From: Halothiobacillus sp. 35-54-62
GTDB taxonomy: Bacteria > Pseudomonadota > Gammaproteobacteria > Halothiobacillales > Halothiobacillaceae
Assembly: GCA_002281295.1 (NCBI GenBank)
Contig: NCFS01000035.1
Coordinates: 1-41,450 of the forward strand
Direction: 5' to 3'
Length of the DNA stretch: 41,450 nucleotides
Shown one piece after another: positions 34,381 through 41,450 of this stretch. Each line of letters starts with the position of its first letter. The stretch's first letter is position 1. A program made the translations under genes and the position numbers. A model generated the notes under the pieces. That model was not told where the DNA came from. It saw nothing but the letters and a program-made list of their open reading frames with translations, and searched no databases.

Positions 34381-34403
34381 CGCCTTGCCGTTAGGGCAAG
34401 GCG
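34381..34403. terminator. Hairpin between convergent sufE and grxD
   Basis: CGCCTTGCC and GGCAAGGCG form a perfect nine-pair stem with a five-base loop. It sits 10 bases after the sufE stop and 9 bases before the end of grxD. There is no U run on the plus strand and only a weak one (GATTTTAG) on the minus strand, so termination may be partial or serve as 3'-end protection. Confidence 0.6.
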
Positions 34404-34411
34404 CCAACCCA

Positions 34412-34753
34412 TTAAACCGAATCGGTATCGCTGGCTTTCTTTTGCACGGCCTGTTCAACCAAGGGCTGTAATTCGCCGCGATCGAGCAGTTCGAGCGTAA
34501 TGTCGCAGCCACCGATGAGCTCGCCATCCACATAAATTTGCGGGAAGGTCGGCCAATCGCGGTAGCGCGGCAGGTTTTCAAAAATCTCAGGGTCGGAAAG
34601 CACGTTCACATAACCAAACGGCACGCCGCACGCTTTTAAGGCTTCAGAGGCGCGGCTAGAAAAACCACAACTCGGAAATTGCGGCGTGCCTTTCATAAAA
34701 ATAAGCACAGGATTTGATTTAACAAACTGATCAATACGGTCAAGAACGTCCAT
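34412..34753 (-). CDS. grxD: Monothiol glutaredoxin (Grx4 type)
   Basis: The 113-residue protein carries the CGFS active site at Cys29 (GTPQFPSCGFSSRASEALK), the WPTFPQIYVDGELIGGCD glutathione-binding segment and a short polar tail. Such proteins bind a [2Fe-2S] cluster with glutathione and pass clusters on, which suits a place beside the SUF operon, though it is on the opposite strand. I chose ATG 34753, with GAGAGG eight bases before; upstream in-frame codons add a Cys/His-rich stretch with no family match. Confidence 0.95.
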   Translation of the reverse strand: MDVLDRIDQFVKSNPVLIFMKGTPQFPSCGFSSRASEALKACGVPFGYVNVLSDPEIFENLPRYRDWPTFPQIYVDGELIGGCDITLELLDRGELQPLVEQAVQKKASDTDSV

Positions 34754-34884
34754 AGGGGAAACCTCTCGTGGGTGAATAAATGAATGGCAACAGTGTAGCC
34801 GGTTCAAGCCGGCATTACTGCCAATGGGGTGATTTTTGTAGCCCCTACCCGCTCACGATAACAAGGTGCGGTAACAAGGCGCGG

Positions 34885-35871
34885 CTAAGGCACAGGGTTA
34901 AGCGACACGGGGCAACCCTGCGCTCTGGCACAGGGAAAATCGCTTGCGTCCGATTCAATTTGCAAGGTGACATGGTTGATATTAAACCGCGCACTTAATG
35001 CCTGATTCATGGTTTCACGCAGGGCATCGCTATAGGCGCCATCGGCCATAATCAAATGCGCTGTGAGGGCGTTCTCTGTGGTGCTCAAAGCCCAAATATG
35101 CATATCGTGCACATCCCGCACCCCTGCGCGGCTGGCAAGATAATTACGCACATCGCTTGGGTTAATGCCTTCTGGCACCCCGTGCAGCATTAATCGTGCC
35201 GCCTGTTTAAGCAAGCGCCAGGCAGGAATTAAAATAACTAAGCTAATCAAGATGCTAATAAAAGGATCAAGCCAATTCCAATGGGTAAACACAATAAGAA
35301 TGCCCGCGATAACCACCCCGAAAGACACCACGGCATCAGCGGCCATATGCAAAAATGCCCCGCGCTGATTGAGATCATGCGCTTGACCGCGCATAAAGAG
35401 CAGCGCCGTTAAGCCGTTAATAAACACCCCGGCTAAAGCCACCCAAATCAACACCGCCCCTTGCACCACCTCGGGATGAAGCAAACGCGGCAAGGCTTCA
35501 AAGATAATCGCTAGCGTCATCACAATCAAAAAGCCGGCATTCACCAAGGCCGCCAAAATGGTGCTGCTGCGCAACCCATAGCTAAAATGGGCACTTGCCG
35601 CCCGACGGCCAAGCACGGTTGCCCCCCAAGCGATCAGTAAACCCAGCACATCGCTTAAATTATGGGCGGCATCTGATAGCAACGCCATTGAGTTGCTCCA
35701 CAGGCCAAAACCCACCTCAATAGCCACGAATAACACATTCAGCCCAATGCCAAAAATAAACACCCGACCTATTTGATCGGGCAGCGCATGGTTGTGGTTG
35801 TGATTGTGGCCATGGTCGTGGTCGTGGTCGTGGTTGTGGTTGTGGTTGTGGTCGTGGTCGCTATGATTCAC
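34885..35871 (-). CDS. CDF-family zinc/divalent metal exporter with His-rich N-terminus
   Basis: The 328-residue inner-membrane protein resembles CzcD/ZitB. It has six helices; the metal-site motifs are HNLSD after LLSDAA in helix II and HMAADAVVSFG in helix V. The C-terminal cytoplasmic domain contains VRDVHDMHIWALSTTENALTAHLI. The first 30 residues alternate His with Asp and Asn (15 or more His), probably a metal-sensing or buffering arm. The start is GTG 35871 after a near-ideal GGAGGT six bases upstream, rather than a TTG inside truD. It begins 13 bases after truD and is likely co-transcribed with it. Confidence 0.92.
   Translation of the reverse strand: MNHSDHDHNHNHNHDHDHDHGHNHNHNHALPDQIGRVFIFGIGLNVLFVAIEVGFGLWSNSMALLSDAAHNLSDVLGLLIAWGATVLGRRAASAHFSYGLRSSTILAALVNAGFLIVMTLAIIFEALPRLLHPEVVQGAVLIWVALAGVFINGLTALLFMRGQAHDLNQRGAFLHMAADAVVSFGVVIAGILIVFTHWNWLDPFISILISLVILIPAWRLLKQAARLMLHGVPEGINPSDVRNYLASRAGVRDVHDMHIWALSTTENALTAHLIMADGAYSDALRETMNQALSARFNINHVTLQIESDASDFPCARAQGCPVSLNPVP
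35788..35862. repeat. Low-complexity GTGGTY tandem repeat in the CDF gene
   Basis: Imperfect six-base units (GTGGTT, GTGGTC, GTGATT) repeat about twelve times and encode the alternating His-Asn and His-Asp arm. Units are in frame, so copy-number changes would lengthen or shorten the His arm without breaking the gene. Confidence 0.8.
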
Positions 35872-35884
35872 TGCCGCACCTCCG

Positions 35885-37003
35885 TTAAGCCTTGCCCGAA
35901 TCAGGCGAGAGATCAATTAATTCACGCAATAAAGCCGTGGCGTACGCGCCGGCATCCAAGGTAAAACTGAGCTGGAGTTGCCGACCATCCGCCACATCAA
36001 GCCATGTGCTTTGAAGATCCGATAAGGGCGCGCGCAGCAAACGCCGATCGTGCTCAACCCGCCATGCCGCCAAGTGCTGCGGCCAGTATGTTGGGGTGTT
36101 CTCGCGCCCCAATTGCGCCATTATTTGGTGCGCTATGACCGCTTCATTCAAACCAATGTCGCCACCGGCCGGGCTTGCCCCCTCGCCCCACAGGGGGCCG
36201 GTTAAGGCCACATCGCCTTCGCCAAGCCGGGTTTGGGTGCGGGCTAATTCCTCCACCGTCACTAAAAACCGGCTATGGCTGCCCGCCAATTGCGCCAAAT
36301 CGCCCACCTGAGCAAGCACATCGGATCGCTGGGCAAGCCGTTGCGATAAGCAGTGATTAAATAGTTCTGCCCGCAGGGTCGATAAGCCCCAATTTCGATC
36401 CGCTCGACTAATCGAGGCGCTCTGCTCGGCAGGTATCGCAGCAATTTTATGCAGTAAATTGTAATTCCCGCCCTGATGACCAAAGCGCTGCTCGGCAAAA
36501 TAATTAGGAAACCCATGCTGATTTAAGGTTGCCAACCGGTGATCAAACCCCGCATCTTCACCCGTCACGCCATGAATCACGAGGGTGAACCGATTGCCTT
36601 GATGAATCCCCCGCCGAATTTTTTTACGATGCGGCGCCCAGCGAACCACGCGCACGCCATTGGGCAACGCGGCAAACCAGTCGGGGTCTGTGTGGGGTGG
36701 GTGTTTAGGCGGCAATGGCAGGCTAAACCATTGCGTGGTGACCGCTTGCTTATCTTTTAATCCGCAAAAACCAATATCCCGTTCAGGCACCCGCGAGATT
36801 TTCGATAAGGCGCCTAACAGATGCCCCGTGGTCATACCGGTTTTTTCAATGAGAAAAAGCCCATGAGGGCCTTCGCCATCGGGCTCAAAGCCCAAGACCT
36901 CATCCACCCGAAAATCGGCGGGCGATTGTTTGAGCACACCGCGCAATAAGGGCGGTTCGAGCAACCGCGCTAAATCGCTCAATGGACCTTCAGCGGCGCT
37001 CAT
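35885..37003 (-). CDS. truD: tRNA pseudouridine(13) synthase TruD
   Basis: The 372-residue enzyme makes pseudouridine at position 13 of tRNA-Glu. The catalytic Asp84 is in FCGLKDKQAVTTQWFS, and other conserved parts are DFRVDEVLGF, GNRFTLVIHGV and GFPNYFAEQRFGHQGGNY. The insertion of the TRUD domain (about 170-320) is complete. Its ATG overlaps the pyrC stop (ATGA). Presence of TruD supports a gammaproteobacterial host. Confidence 0.95.
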   Translation of the reverse strand: MSAAEGPLSDLARLLEPPLLRGVLKQSPADFRVDEVLGFEPDGEGPHGLFLIEKTGMTTGHLLGALSKISRVPERDIGFCGLKDKQAVTTQWFSLPLPPKHPPHTDPDWFAALPNGVRVVRWAPHRKKIRRGIHQGNRFTLVIHGVTGEDAGFDHRLATLNQHGFPNYFAEQRFGHQGGNYNLLHKIAAIPAEQSASISRADRNWGLSTLRAELFNHCLSQRLAQRSDVLAQVGDLAQLAGSHSRFLVTVEELARTQTRLGEGDVALTGPLWGEGASPAGGDIGLNEAVIAHQIMAQLGRENTPTYWPQHLAAWRVEHDRRLLRAPLSDLQSTWLDVADGRQLQLSFTLDAGAYATALLRELIDLSPDSGKA

Positions 37004-38043
37004 TCTACCCGCTGCGCTTGCCAGGCCAGCGTTTCGCCTGCGCGCAGGGGGATTAACCGCTCAGAATCACCCACGGGGATAAATTCAGGCACCGTTTGCG
37101 CCGCGCGGGTCAGCTTAATACGCGCCTCATTGGGCGCCAGGCCATAAAAACGCGGGCCATTAAGGCTGGTAAACGCTTCTAACCGAGCCAGCTGCCCCAC
37201 TTGATCGAATGCCTCGGCATACAACTCAAGTGCCGCATACGCCGTAAATGCCCCCGCGCAACCACAGGCCGATTCTTTGTTGGCTTGCGTGTGCGGCGCA
37301 GAATCCGTACCCATGAAAAATTTAAAACTGCCCGAGGTGGCCGCCGATAACAAGGCTTGGCGGTGCGATTCTCGCTTGAGCACCGGCAAGCAGTAATAGT
37401 GCGGATGCACACCGCCCACCAACAAGGCATTGCGGTTATATAAAAGATGGTGCGCGGTGATGGTCGCGCCCACGTTATCGGGCTGGCTTAACACAAAATC
37501 CACCGCGTTTTGCGTGGTGATGTGTTCCATCACCAATTTAAGCCGAGGAAAACGCTCCATAATGGGCTTTAATACCCGTTCGATAAATTGGGCTTCTCGA
37601 TCAAAAATATCCACAGCCCCATCCACCACCTCGCCATGCACGAGCAAGGGCAAACCCGAACGCTCAAGTTCGGCCAGCAAAGGATCAATCGATAAAGGAT
37701 CCCGCACCCCCCGATCCGAATTGGTCGTGGCGCCCGCCGGATAGAGCTTCACGGCATAAATAAACGGGCTTTGTGCCGCCGCCGCCAACTCGGCCACCGT
37801 GGTTTGCTCGGTTAGATACAGCGTCATCAGCGGCTCAAACTGGGATGCTTCAGGCAATGCCTGCAAAATTCGCTCCCGATACGAAGCCGCCTGCGCTACG
37901 GTCGTGACCGGCGGCACTAAGTTCGGCATCACAATCGCCCGGCCGCATTGCCGCGCCGTAAAAGGCACCACAGCGGCCATCATCACGCCATCGCGCAAAT
38001 GCACATGCCAGTCATCGGGCTGGCGAATTACCCATTCATTCAT
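37000..38043 (-). CDS. pyrC: Dihydroorotase (class II)
   Basis: The 347-residue zinc enzyme closes carbamoyl-aspartate to dihydroorotate in pyrimidine synthesis. Metal ligands His13 and His15 are in DDWHVHLRDG, the carbamylated Lys99 in YAVKLYPAGATTNSD, and further ligands in VMEHITTQ and GTDSAPHTQANKE. Length is normal for the E. coli-type enzyme. It is coupled to truD by a four-base overlap. Confidence 0.96.
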   Translation of the reverse strand: MNEWVIRQPDDWHVHLRDGVMMAAVVPFTARQCGRAIVMPNLVPPVTTVAQAASYRERILQALPEASQFEPLMTLYLTEQTTVAELAAAAQSPFIYAVKLYPAGATTNSDRGVRDPLSIDPLLAELERSGLPLLVHGEVVDGAVDIFDREAQFIERVLKPIMERFPRLKLVMEHITTQNAVDFVLSQPDNVGATITAHHLLYNRNALLVGGVHPHYYCLPVLKRESHRQALLSAATSGSFKFFMGTDSAPHTQANKESACGCAGAFTAYAALELYAEAFDQVGQLARLEAFTSLNGPRFYGLAPNEARIKLTRAAQTVPEFIPVGDSERLIPLRAGETLAWQAQRVE

Positions 38044-38067
38044 GAAAAAACCTTATAAAAAATGCAA

Positions 38068-38550
38068 TTACCACGCGATATACGAATAACCTTGCTCTTG
38101 ATACTCCATTAAAGCCGCCGCACCCACTTGGCGAACTTTGGCAAACGAACGCATATCCGCATCGGTATACCCCACCGTGTGCATGGTGTTACCGCAGGCC
38201 ACAAACTCCACGCCATAATTATCGGCAAAGCCCTTGACCCGCTCGTAAATGGTTTTATCCACCGGACGTTTCGGGTTTTTAGCCAAAATATGAATCCCCT
38301 TTGAGAACGCAACAACCGCCAGCTGAATATTGCCGCCAAATTCTATTAAAAGCGCGCTCATGGAATTTAAAATATGCGTCTGGTATTCCGTATCATCATG
38401 ATTAAATTGAAAAACCAAATGATGCTTGGGCTTATCACCCGGAAAACCCAGCTCATCGGCTGCCTGCGCCGATTTAACGCCCAGCGCCAAACTACCCGCG
38501 CCGGCCAGAGCGGTTATAAAATGACGACGATTTTTTAAAATATCTGACAT
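38068..38550 (-). CDS. Tat-exported DsrE/DsrF-like protein
   Basis: The 160-residue product has a twin-arginine signal (NRRHFITALAGAGSLALGVKSAQA) and a DsrE-like alpha/beta domain (about 42-160) with HHLVFQFNHDD, QLAVVAFSKGIHIL and one conserved-looking Cys119 in EFVACGNTM. Small DsrE-family proteins often bind or relay sulfur on such a cysteine; an exported form is seen in many sulfur- and metal-active bacteria, but its partner is unknown. ATG 38550 was chosen because AGGAG lies six bases before it. pyrC begins 24 bases downstream. Confidence 0.85.
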   Translation of the reverse strand: MSDILKNRRHFITALAGAGSLALGVKSAQAADELGFPGDKPKHHLVFQFNHDDTEYQTHILNSMSALLIEFGGNIQLAVVAFSKGIHILAKNPKRPVDKTIYERVKGFADNYGVEFVACGNTMHTVGYTDADMRSFAKVRQVGAAALMEYQEQGYSYIAW

Positions 38551-38632
38551 ACGCATCTCCTGTTTGAAGGCTTATCAAACCTTGTGAGCATCAGAGGCCA
38601 TGCTCTGAGTGAAAAAGGACTCTAATTTGAGT

Positions 38633-40189
38633 TTAACGCATTCTTAACAGCACCACACCGCCCTCTGCAAATAGAATTTTGGCATTTAACGCAGCCGCAT
38701 CATCGGCGCGCGCTAAAACCAAATCGCCCGGTTCAGGCGGGCCTCTTTTAAGAATTTTCCCCGCATACACACCAAAACTTGGGGTATTCATGCCGAACAT
38801 CAAGGCAGGCCCAGGCAAATCCCGCGCGATAAGCCCGGCGGTTTTAATAGGCCCCTGCTGAAGCTGCGCCACGATGGGCAATAAACGGGCATTCACCATA
38901 AAAGAAAATGACAACGCCAGCGGCACCATCATTAAAACCAGCGCGTAACGGCGCTTAAATGCGGCAAAAATTAATAACCCTAAAAACACGGCTAACGGGG
39001 CATACCAATCCCAACCAAAATAAGCATTGCGATCGGCCAGCATCGCTTGCACATAAGGAGGGTTTATTTTATGAATAATTAGATTAAGCACCGAAGGCAA
39101 AACCAAAAGCACCACAAAAAACAAACCGATGGGCACCAAGTGCAAAAAGCGGTTCGATATTTTAGGAAACGAGAGCGCCATAATAATAATTAAACCGACC
39201 AAACCATAATTCAAATAGTGCGGTAATTTCGTACCTGAAAACGAAAAAATAATTATTACAAATAAAAACCAAATCCAAGCGAATCGTTTTAATGCGGCCT
39301 CATCAGAAAGCACTGTAGCTTTTATTGGAGTAAGATCAGAAATAATATTTTTTATCGCCACCAACACCAGCCCCATAAAAGGCAACAAAGCGAATAGCGT
39401 TACGACCGGATAAAACCAAAAACCGCCTGAATGGCCTTCCATGGGTGCGTTAAAGCGCCCCACATTATTTTTAAGAAAAAACCCGTTGATAAACGCCTGC
39501 CCCTCACGCAGATACTCCACCCCATACCAAGGCAAGGCGATAATCAGAAAAAAGAGCAAGCCCCGCCAATCTAATACCGCACGCCACCAAGCCCCCCAGC
39601 GGCCTGTCGAGATATAAAAGAGCAAACTCACCACTGCAGGAATCACCACCGCCACCGGCCCTTTGGCAAGAAACCCCAAAGCCATTGCCACATAAGCCCA
39701 ACGAATATAAGCCGCTTTCGCGGTTTGCCAATGCCGAAAAATCGCAAACATGGCCAGCGTAATAAACAGCATAAGCACGGCATCGGCAATGGCCGCTTTG
39801 CCTATCACCGTGGGCATTAAACTTGTAGCGGCAATTAATGCCGCATAAAAAGCTTTTTCTGCATCAGTTACTTGGGCTACAAAGCGATATATCACCCATA
39901 CCCAAGCGGTAGAGGCCAAAGCAGAAGGCAGCCGAAAAGCAAATTCATTAAAGCCAAACACCATAGCCGAGGCAGCTTGCAGCCAATAAATTAAAATGGG
40001 CTTATCAAACCGGGGCACTGAATTTAAGTAGGGCGTAATAAAATCATGCCGCAAAAACATTTCCCGCGTGGCAGTGGTAAAGGCGCCCTCATCTAAATCA
40101 AATAACGGCATGGTGCCAATATAACCATAAAACCCGATAAAAACAGCCAAGGCTAAAATAAAATAACGTAAGGGTTTAGACTGGGGCAT
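38633..40189 (-). CDS. ArnT/PMT-like membrane glycosyltransferase (GT-C, family 39 type)
   Basis: The 518-residue protein has about a dozen membrane helices. Near the N-terminus it shows the GT-C acidic motif in MPLFDLDEGAFTTATREMF and the family phrase FDKPILIYWLQAASAMVFG, followed by FAFRLPSALAS. Relatives move a sugar from a polyprenyl-phosphate donor to lipid A or proteins in the periplasm. The C-terminal 90 residues form a small soluble part. No arn genes are near, so it is safer to call it a lipid-linked glycosyltransferase than ArnT itself. It is followed on its own strand, after 82 bases, by the DsrE-like gene. Confidence 0.85.
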   Translation of the reverse strand: MPQSKPLRYFILALAVFIGFYGYIGTMPLFDLDEGAFTTATREMFLRHDFITPYLNSVPRFDKPILIYWLQAASAMVFGFNEFAFRLPSALASTAWVWVIYRFVAQVTDAEKAFYAALIAATSLMPTVIGKAAIADAVLMLFITLAMFAIFRHWQTAKAAYIRWAYVAMALGFLAKGPVAVVIPAVVSLLFYISTGRWGAWWRAVLDWRGLLFFLIIALPWYGVEYLREGQAFINGFFLKNNVGRFNAPMEGHSGGFWFYPVVTLFALLPFMGLVLVAIKNIISDLTPIKATVLSDEAALKRFAWIWFLFVIIIFSFSGTKLPHYLNYGLVGLIIIMALSFPKISNRFLHLVPIGLFFVVLLVLPSVLNLIIHKINPPYVQAMLADRNAYFGWDWYAPLAVFLGLLIFAAFKRRYALVLMMVPLALSFSFMVNARLLPIVAQLQQGPIKTAGLIARDLPGPALMFGMNTPSFGVYAGKILKRGPPEPGDLVLARADDAAALNAKILFAEGGVVLLRMR

Positions 40190-40268
40190 ACATAATCCAA
40201 AAATTTTAAAATAAATATCGAGTTAATAAAACGCCTGGGTAATAGCGGCGGCGGTAGATGTAGTTCAA

Positions 40269-40432
40269 GGGCACCTCGAAAAACCTACTGCGCCATCCGA
40301 TTGCGGCGTCGCGTGCTCGTTCGCGCCTCGCCTATCTACTTGATATGTCTCGTGGCTCATTGAACGCGAAGCGGGCGCAAGCCTGCGGCTTCTTGCACTC
40401 GAACGTGCTCGGAGCGGTTTTTCGAGGTGCCC
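40269..40432. mobile_element. MITE-like element with perfect 17-bp terminal inverted repeats
   Basis: GGGCACCTCGAAAAACC (40269-40285) and its exact reverse complement (40416-40432) bound a 164-bp element with no coding capacity of its own. An internal hairpin AAGCC-TGC-GGCTT occurs near 40379-40392. No clear target duplication is seen at the ends. The ends resemble those of some IS5-like elements, from memory only. On its right side a PAS-domain reading is cut exactly at the element border, indicating insertion into a gene. Confidence 0.7.
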
Positions 40433-40677
40433 CAGAGCATGTCACTGGCGGGGCCTTTAAATGCCGCCTCGTGATTACCAATAGCCTCGCCCGCATTGAG
40501 CCGCTCAATTATCTGCCAACGATCTTGGGGATCGGCCCATAAATCGTTAGGCACCACCGCTTTGGCCTGAGCACGGGTTATGCCATATAAATTTAAGCAT
40601 TCATCGTTTACAAATAAAATCTGGCTCGGGGCAAGCTCGGTAACCCGCATCGGCATCATTTCGAGCAGGTGGCGCAT
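40357..40677 (-). pseudogene. PAS-domain protein fragment truncated by the MITE
   Basis: The reading MRHLLEMMPMRVTELAPSQI through NHEAAFKGPASDMLW resembles the first two thirds of a PAS sensor domain (VNDECLNLYGITRAQA, then LWADPQDRWQIIERL). It runs into the element's terminal repeat at 40432, and the last 25 codons are encoded by the element. The frame is open upstream (FGQSESRMRH), reaching into the end of pilZ, so the true start is unclear. PAS domains of this type often precede GGDEF or cyclase outputs, which are missing here. Confidence 0.55.
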
Positions 40678-40700
40678 TCGGCTCTCGCTTTGGCCAAAGG

Positions 40701-41042
40701 TTACAAGGTGGCCGTTGGCGTATCTTTTTCGAGCGCGCCGGGCAAATAGCTTTCAATTTTTGCGCGGGTTTGCCCTTTATCCATGGGGCTAAATTGCACG
40801 CCAATACCCGCCGTTTTGCCGCCTTGCGCGCCATCTGGCGTGAGCCAAACCACTTTAACGGCCAGCGCGATACGCTCAGGATTACCCATCATGGTAAGGG
40901 TTAAAAAGAGCTCTTTGCCAATTTCATGTTGCGTGAAACCGGGAATAAATAAACCGCCGTTTTTAATAAACGGCATGTAAGAGCGATACAACAGATCCTT
41001 ATCAGGAATGTTGTGATGAATCATTCCGCCGCCCAGTGCCAT
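40701..41042 (-). CDS. pilZ: PilZ protein, type IV pilus biogenesis
   Basis: The 113-residue protein matches the single-domain PilZ of gammaproteobacteria: LLYRSYMPFIKNGGLFIPG near the N-terminus, ELFLTLTMMGNPERIALAVKVVW, and AGIGVQFSPMDKGQTRAKIE with the PTATL-like end. These stand-alone PilZ proteins lack the RxxxR part of c-di-GMP-binding relatives and work with FimX/PilB instead. GAGGT lies eight bases before the ATG. The PAS fragment follows directly on the same strand. Confidence 0.92.
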   Translation of the reverse strand: MALGGGMIHHNIPDKDLLYRSYMPFIKNGGLFIPGFTQHEIGKELFLTLTMMGNPERIALAVKVVWLTPDGAQGGKTAGIGVQFSPMDKGQTRAKIESYLPGALEKDTPTATL

Positions 41043-41138
41043 CCTTTTTCACCTCGTATTCAGCTAATGTTTAATGTGTGGCCGCATTCTATCAGCATGT
41101 GTTTCAAATTTAGTGCGATTGATTGATTCACCGCCTTA

Positions 41139-41157
41139 GGGAACCTCTGATCAAACC
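41139..41157. repeat. Possible solitary element end resembling the MITE terminus
   Basis: GGGAACCTCTGATCAAACC is similar to the MITE end GGGCACCTCGAAAAACC (same GGG-ACCTC and AAACC with a short difference). It lies in the 233-bp gap between pilZ and the next gene, with no partner end visible before the window closes. It may be a decayed or related element end. Confidence 0.25.
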
Positions 41158-41171
41158 CGGTTTAATTTCTG

Positions 41172-41180
41172 TGGTATCAT
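41172..41180 (+). promoter_or_regulatory. Possible extended -10 promoter element
   Basis: TGGTATCAT fits an extended -10 (TGnTATNAT) 96 bases before the start codon at 41276. There is no clear -35, and the following leader is AT-rich with no other feature that I can identify. Confidence 0.3.
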
Positions 41181-41275
41181 TTTTTTAAAATTTATCGTGC
41201 CATCTATCCATTATTTAATAATTTTAACTCGTTGAATAATTTAGTTATTTAACGTACAGGAACAACGAATTCTTC

Positions 41276-41450
41276 ATGTCGCCATCAGAATCATCACCTC
41301 GGCGCCCGTTATTTGATTTCGCCAAGCTTGCCCAAAAACTGCGCTTAAATTATGGCTTTTTTTTAAGCATACCCTTGCTCATGTTTGTGGCTTGGGGCGT
41401 TACCAACGAATGGACAGAATACCAGCACGCAAAAGAGGAAATAACAGAGT
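41276..41450 (+). CDS. Membrane protein N-terminus, cut by window edge
   Basis: Fifty-eight codons are visible from ATG 41276, with no stop before the edge. A Ser/Pro/Arg-rich start (MSPSESSPRRPLFDF) and a basic segment precede one hydrophobic helix (about residues 30-45, FFLSIPLLMFVAWGV), then a polar stretch (TNEWTEYQHAKEE). This topology is common in membrane sensors such as GGDEF or chemotaxis proteins, but nothing specific can be recognised. AGG lies rather far (15 bases) from the ATG. Confidence 0.55.
   Translation, partial: MSPSESSPRRPLFDFAKLAQKLRLNYGFFLSIPLLMFVAWGVTNEWTEYQHAKEEITE

Noticed and set aside
38633-40189. Naming the glycosyltransferase arnT
   Set aside because: No other lipid A aminoarabinose genes are near and the family is broad, so no gene symbol was given.
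40190-40268. Short minus-strand reading (NYIYRRRYYPGVLLTRYLF) left of the MITE
   Set aside because: Only about 20 codons, no recognisable family and not a continuation of the PAS domain.

Overview
The window looks like a chromosomal segment of a free-living proteobacterium, most likely a gammaproteobacterium. The reasons are the dnaB-alr pair, a truD gene, a SUF operon led by a dedicated Rrf2 regulator, and a pilZ gene. I cannot name the genus. Nearly all of it is densely packed, coherent operons; true accessory DNA is confined to the right end.

Layout. (1) Positions 1-3582, minus strand: a four-gene cluster (circularly permuted ATP-grasp, alpha-E, Anbu proteasome-like peptidase, transglutaminase-like protein cut by the window edge). 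This is a known but functionally unresolved conserved cluster. (2) 4040-16094, plus strand: a 12-kb urea operon, allophanate hydrolase - urea carboxylase - GntR/FCD regulator - urtABCDE, with overlapping or short junctions. In front of it lie a sigma-54-type promoter, spaced half-sites where an enhancer would sit, and a perfect inverted repeat that could be the operator of the embedded GntR protein. Together these genes import urea and split it, with ATP and bicarbonate, to ammonia and CO2. (3) 16173-20533, minus: a DUF2242-type lipoprotein whose proline-rich tail is frame-shifted, a class I glutamine amidotransferase, alr and dnaB. (4) 20677-27054: a PhoD-type phosphatase, an IsdG/HmoA-type monooxygenase, a ZnuD-like TonB receptor with a Zur-like box, an unrecognised exported protein preceded by a perfect 11-bp inverted repeat, and a glycine-zipper lipoprotein.

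(5) 27290-34371, plus: a SUF iron-sulfur assembly operon (Rrf2 regulator, sufB, C, D, S, SufT, a broken Rieske ferredoxin gene, sufA-like, sufE) under a promoter carrying an IscR-type palindrome. (6) 34412-40189, minus: grxD, a His-rich CDF zinc transporter, truD, pyrC, a Tat-exported DsrE-like protein and an ArnT/PMT-like glycosyltransferase. (7) 40190-41450: a 164-bp MITE-like element with perfect 17-bp terminal inverted repeats truncates a PAS-domain gene, followed by pilZ and the start of a membrane protein running off the window.

I see no tRNA, rRNA, CRISPR array or complete insertion sequence. The best leads for follow-up are the regulatory region of the urea operon, the Zur-box/ZnuD-like/heme-monooxygenase group with its unknown neighbour, the two frameshifted genes, and the MITE insertion.
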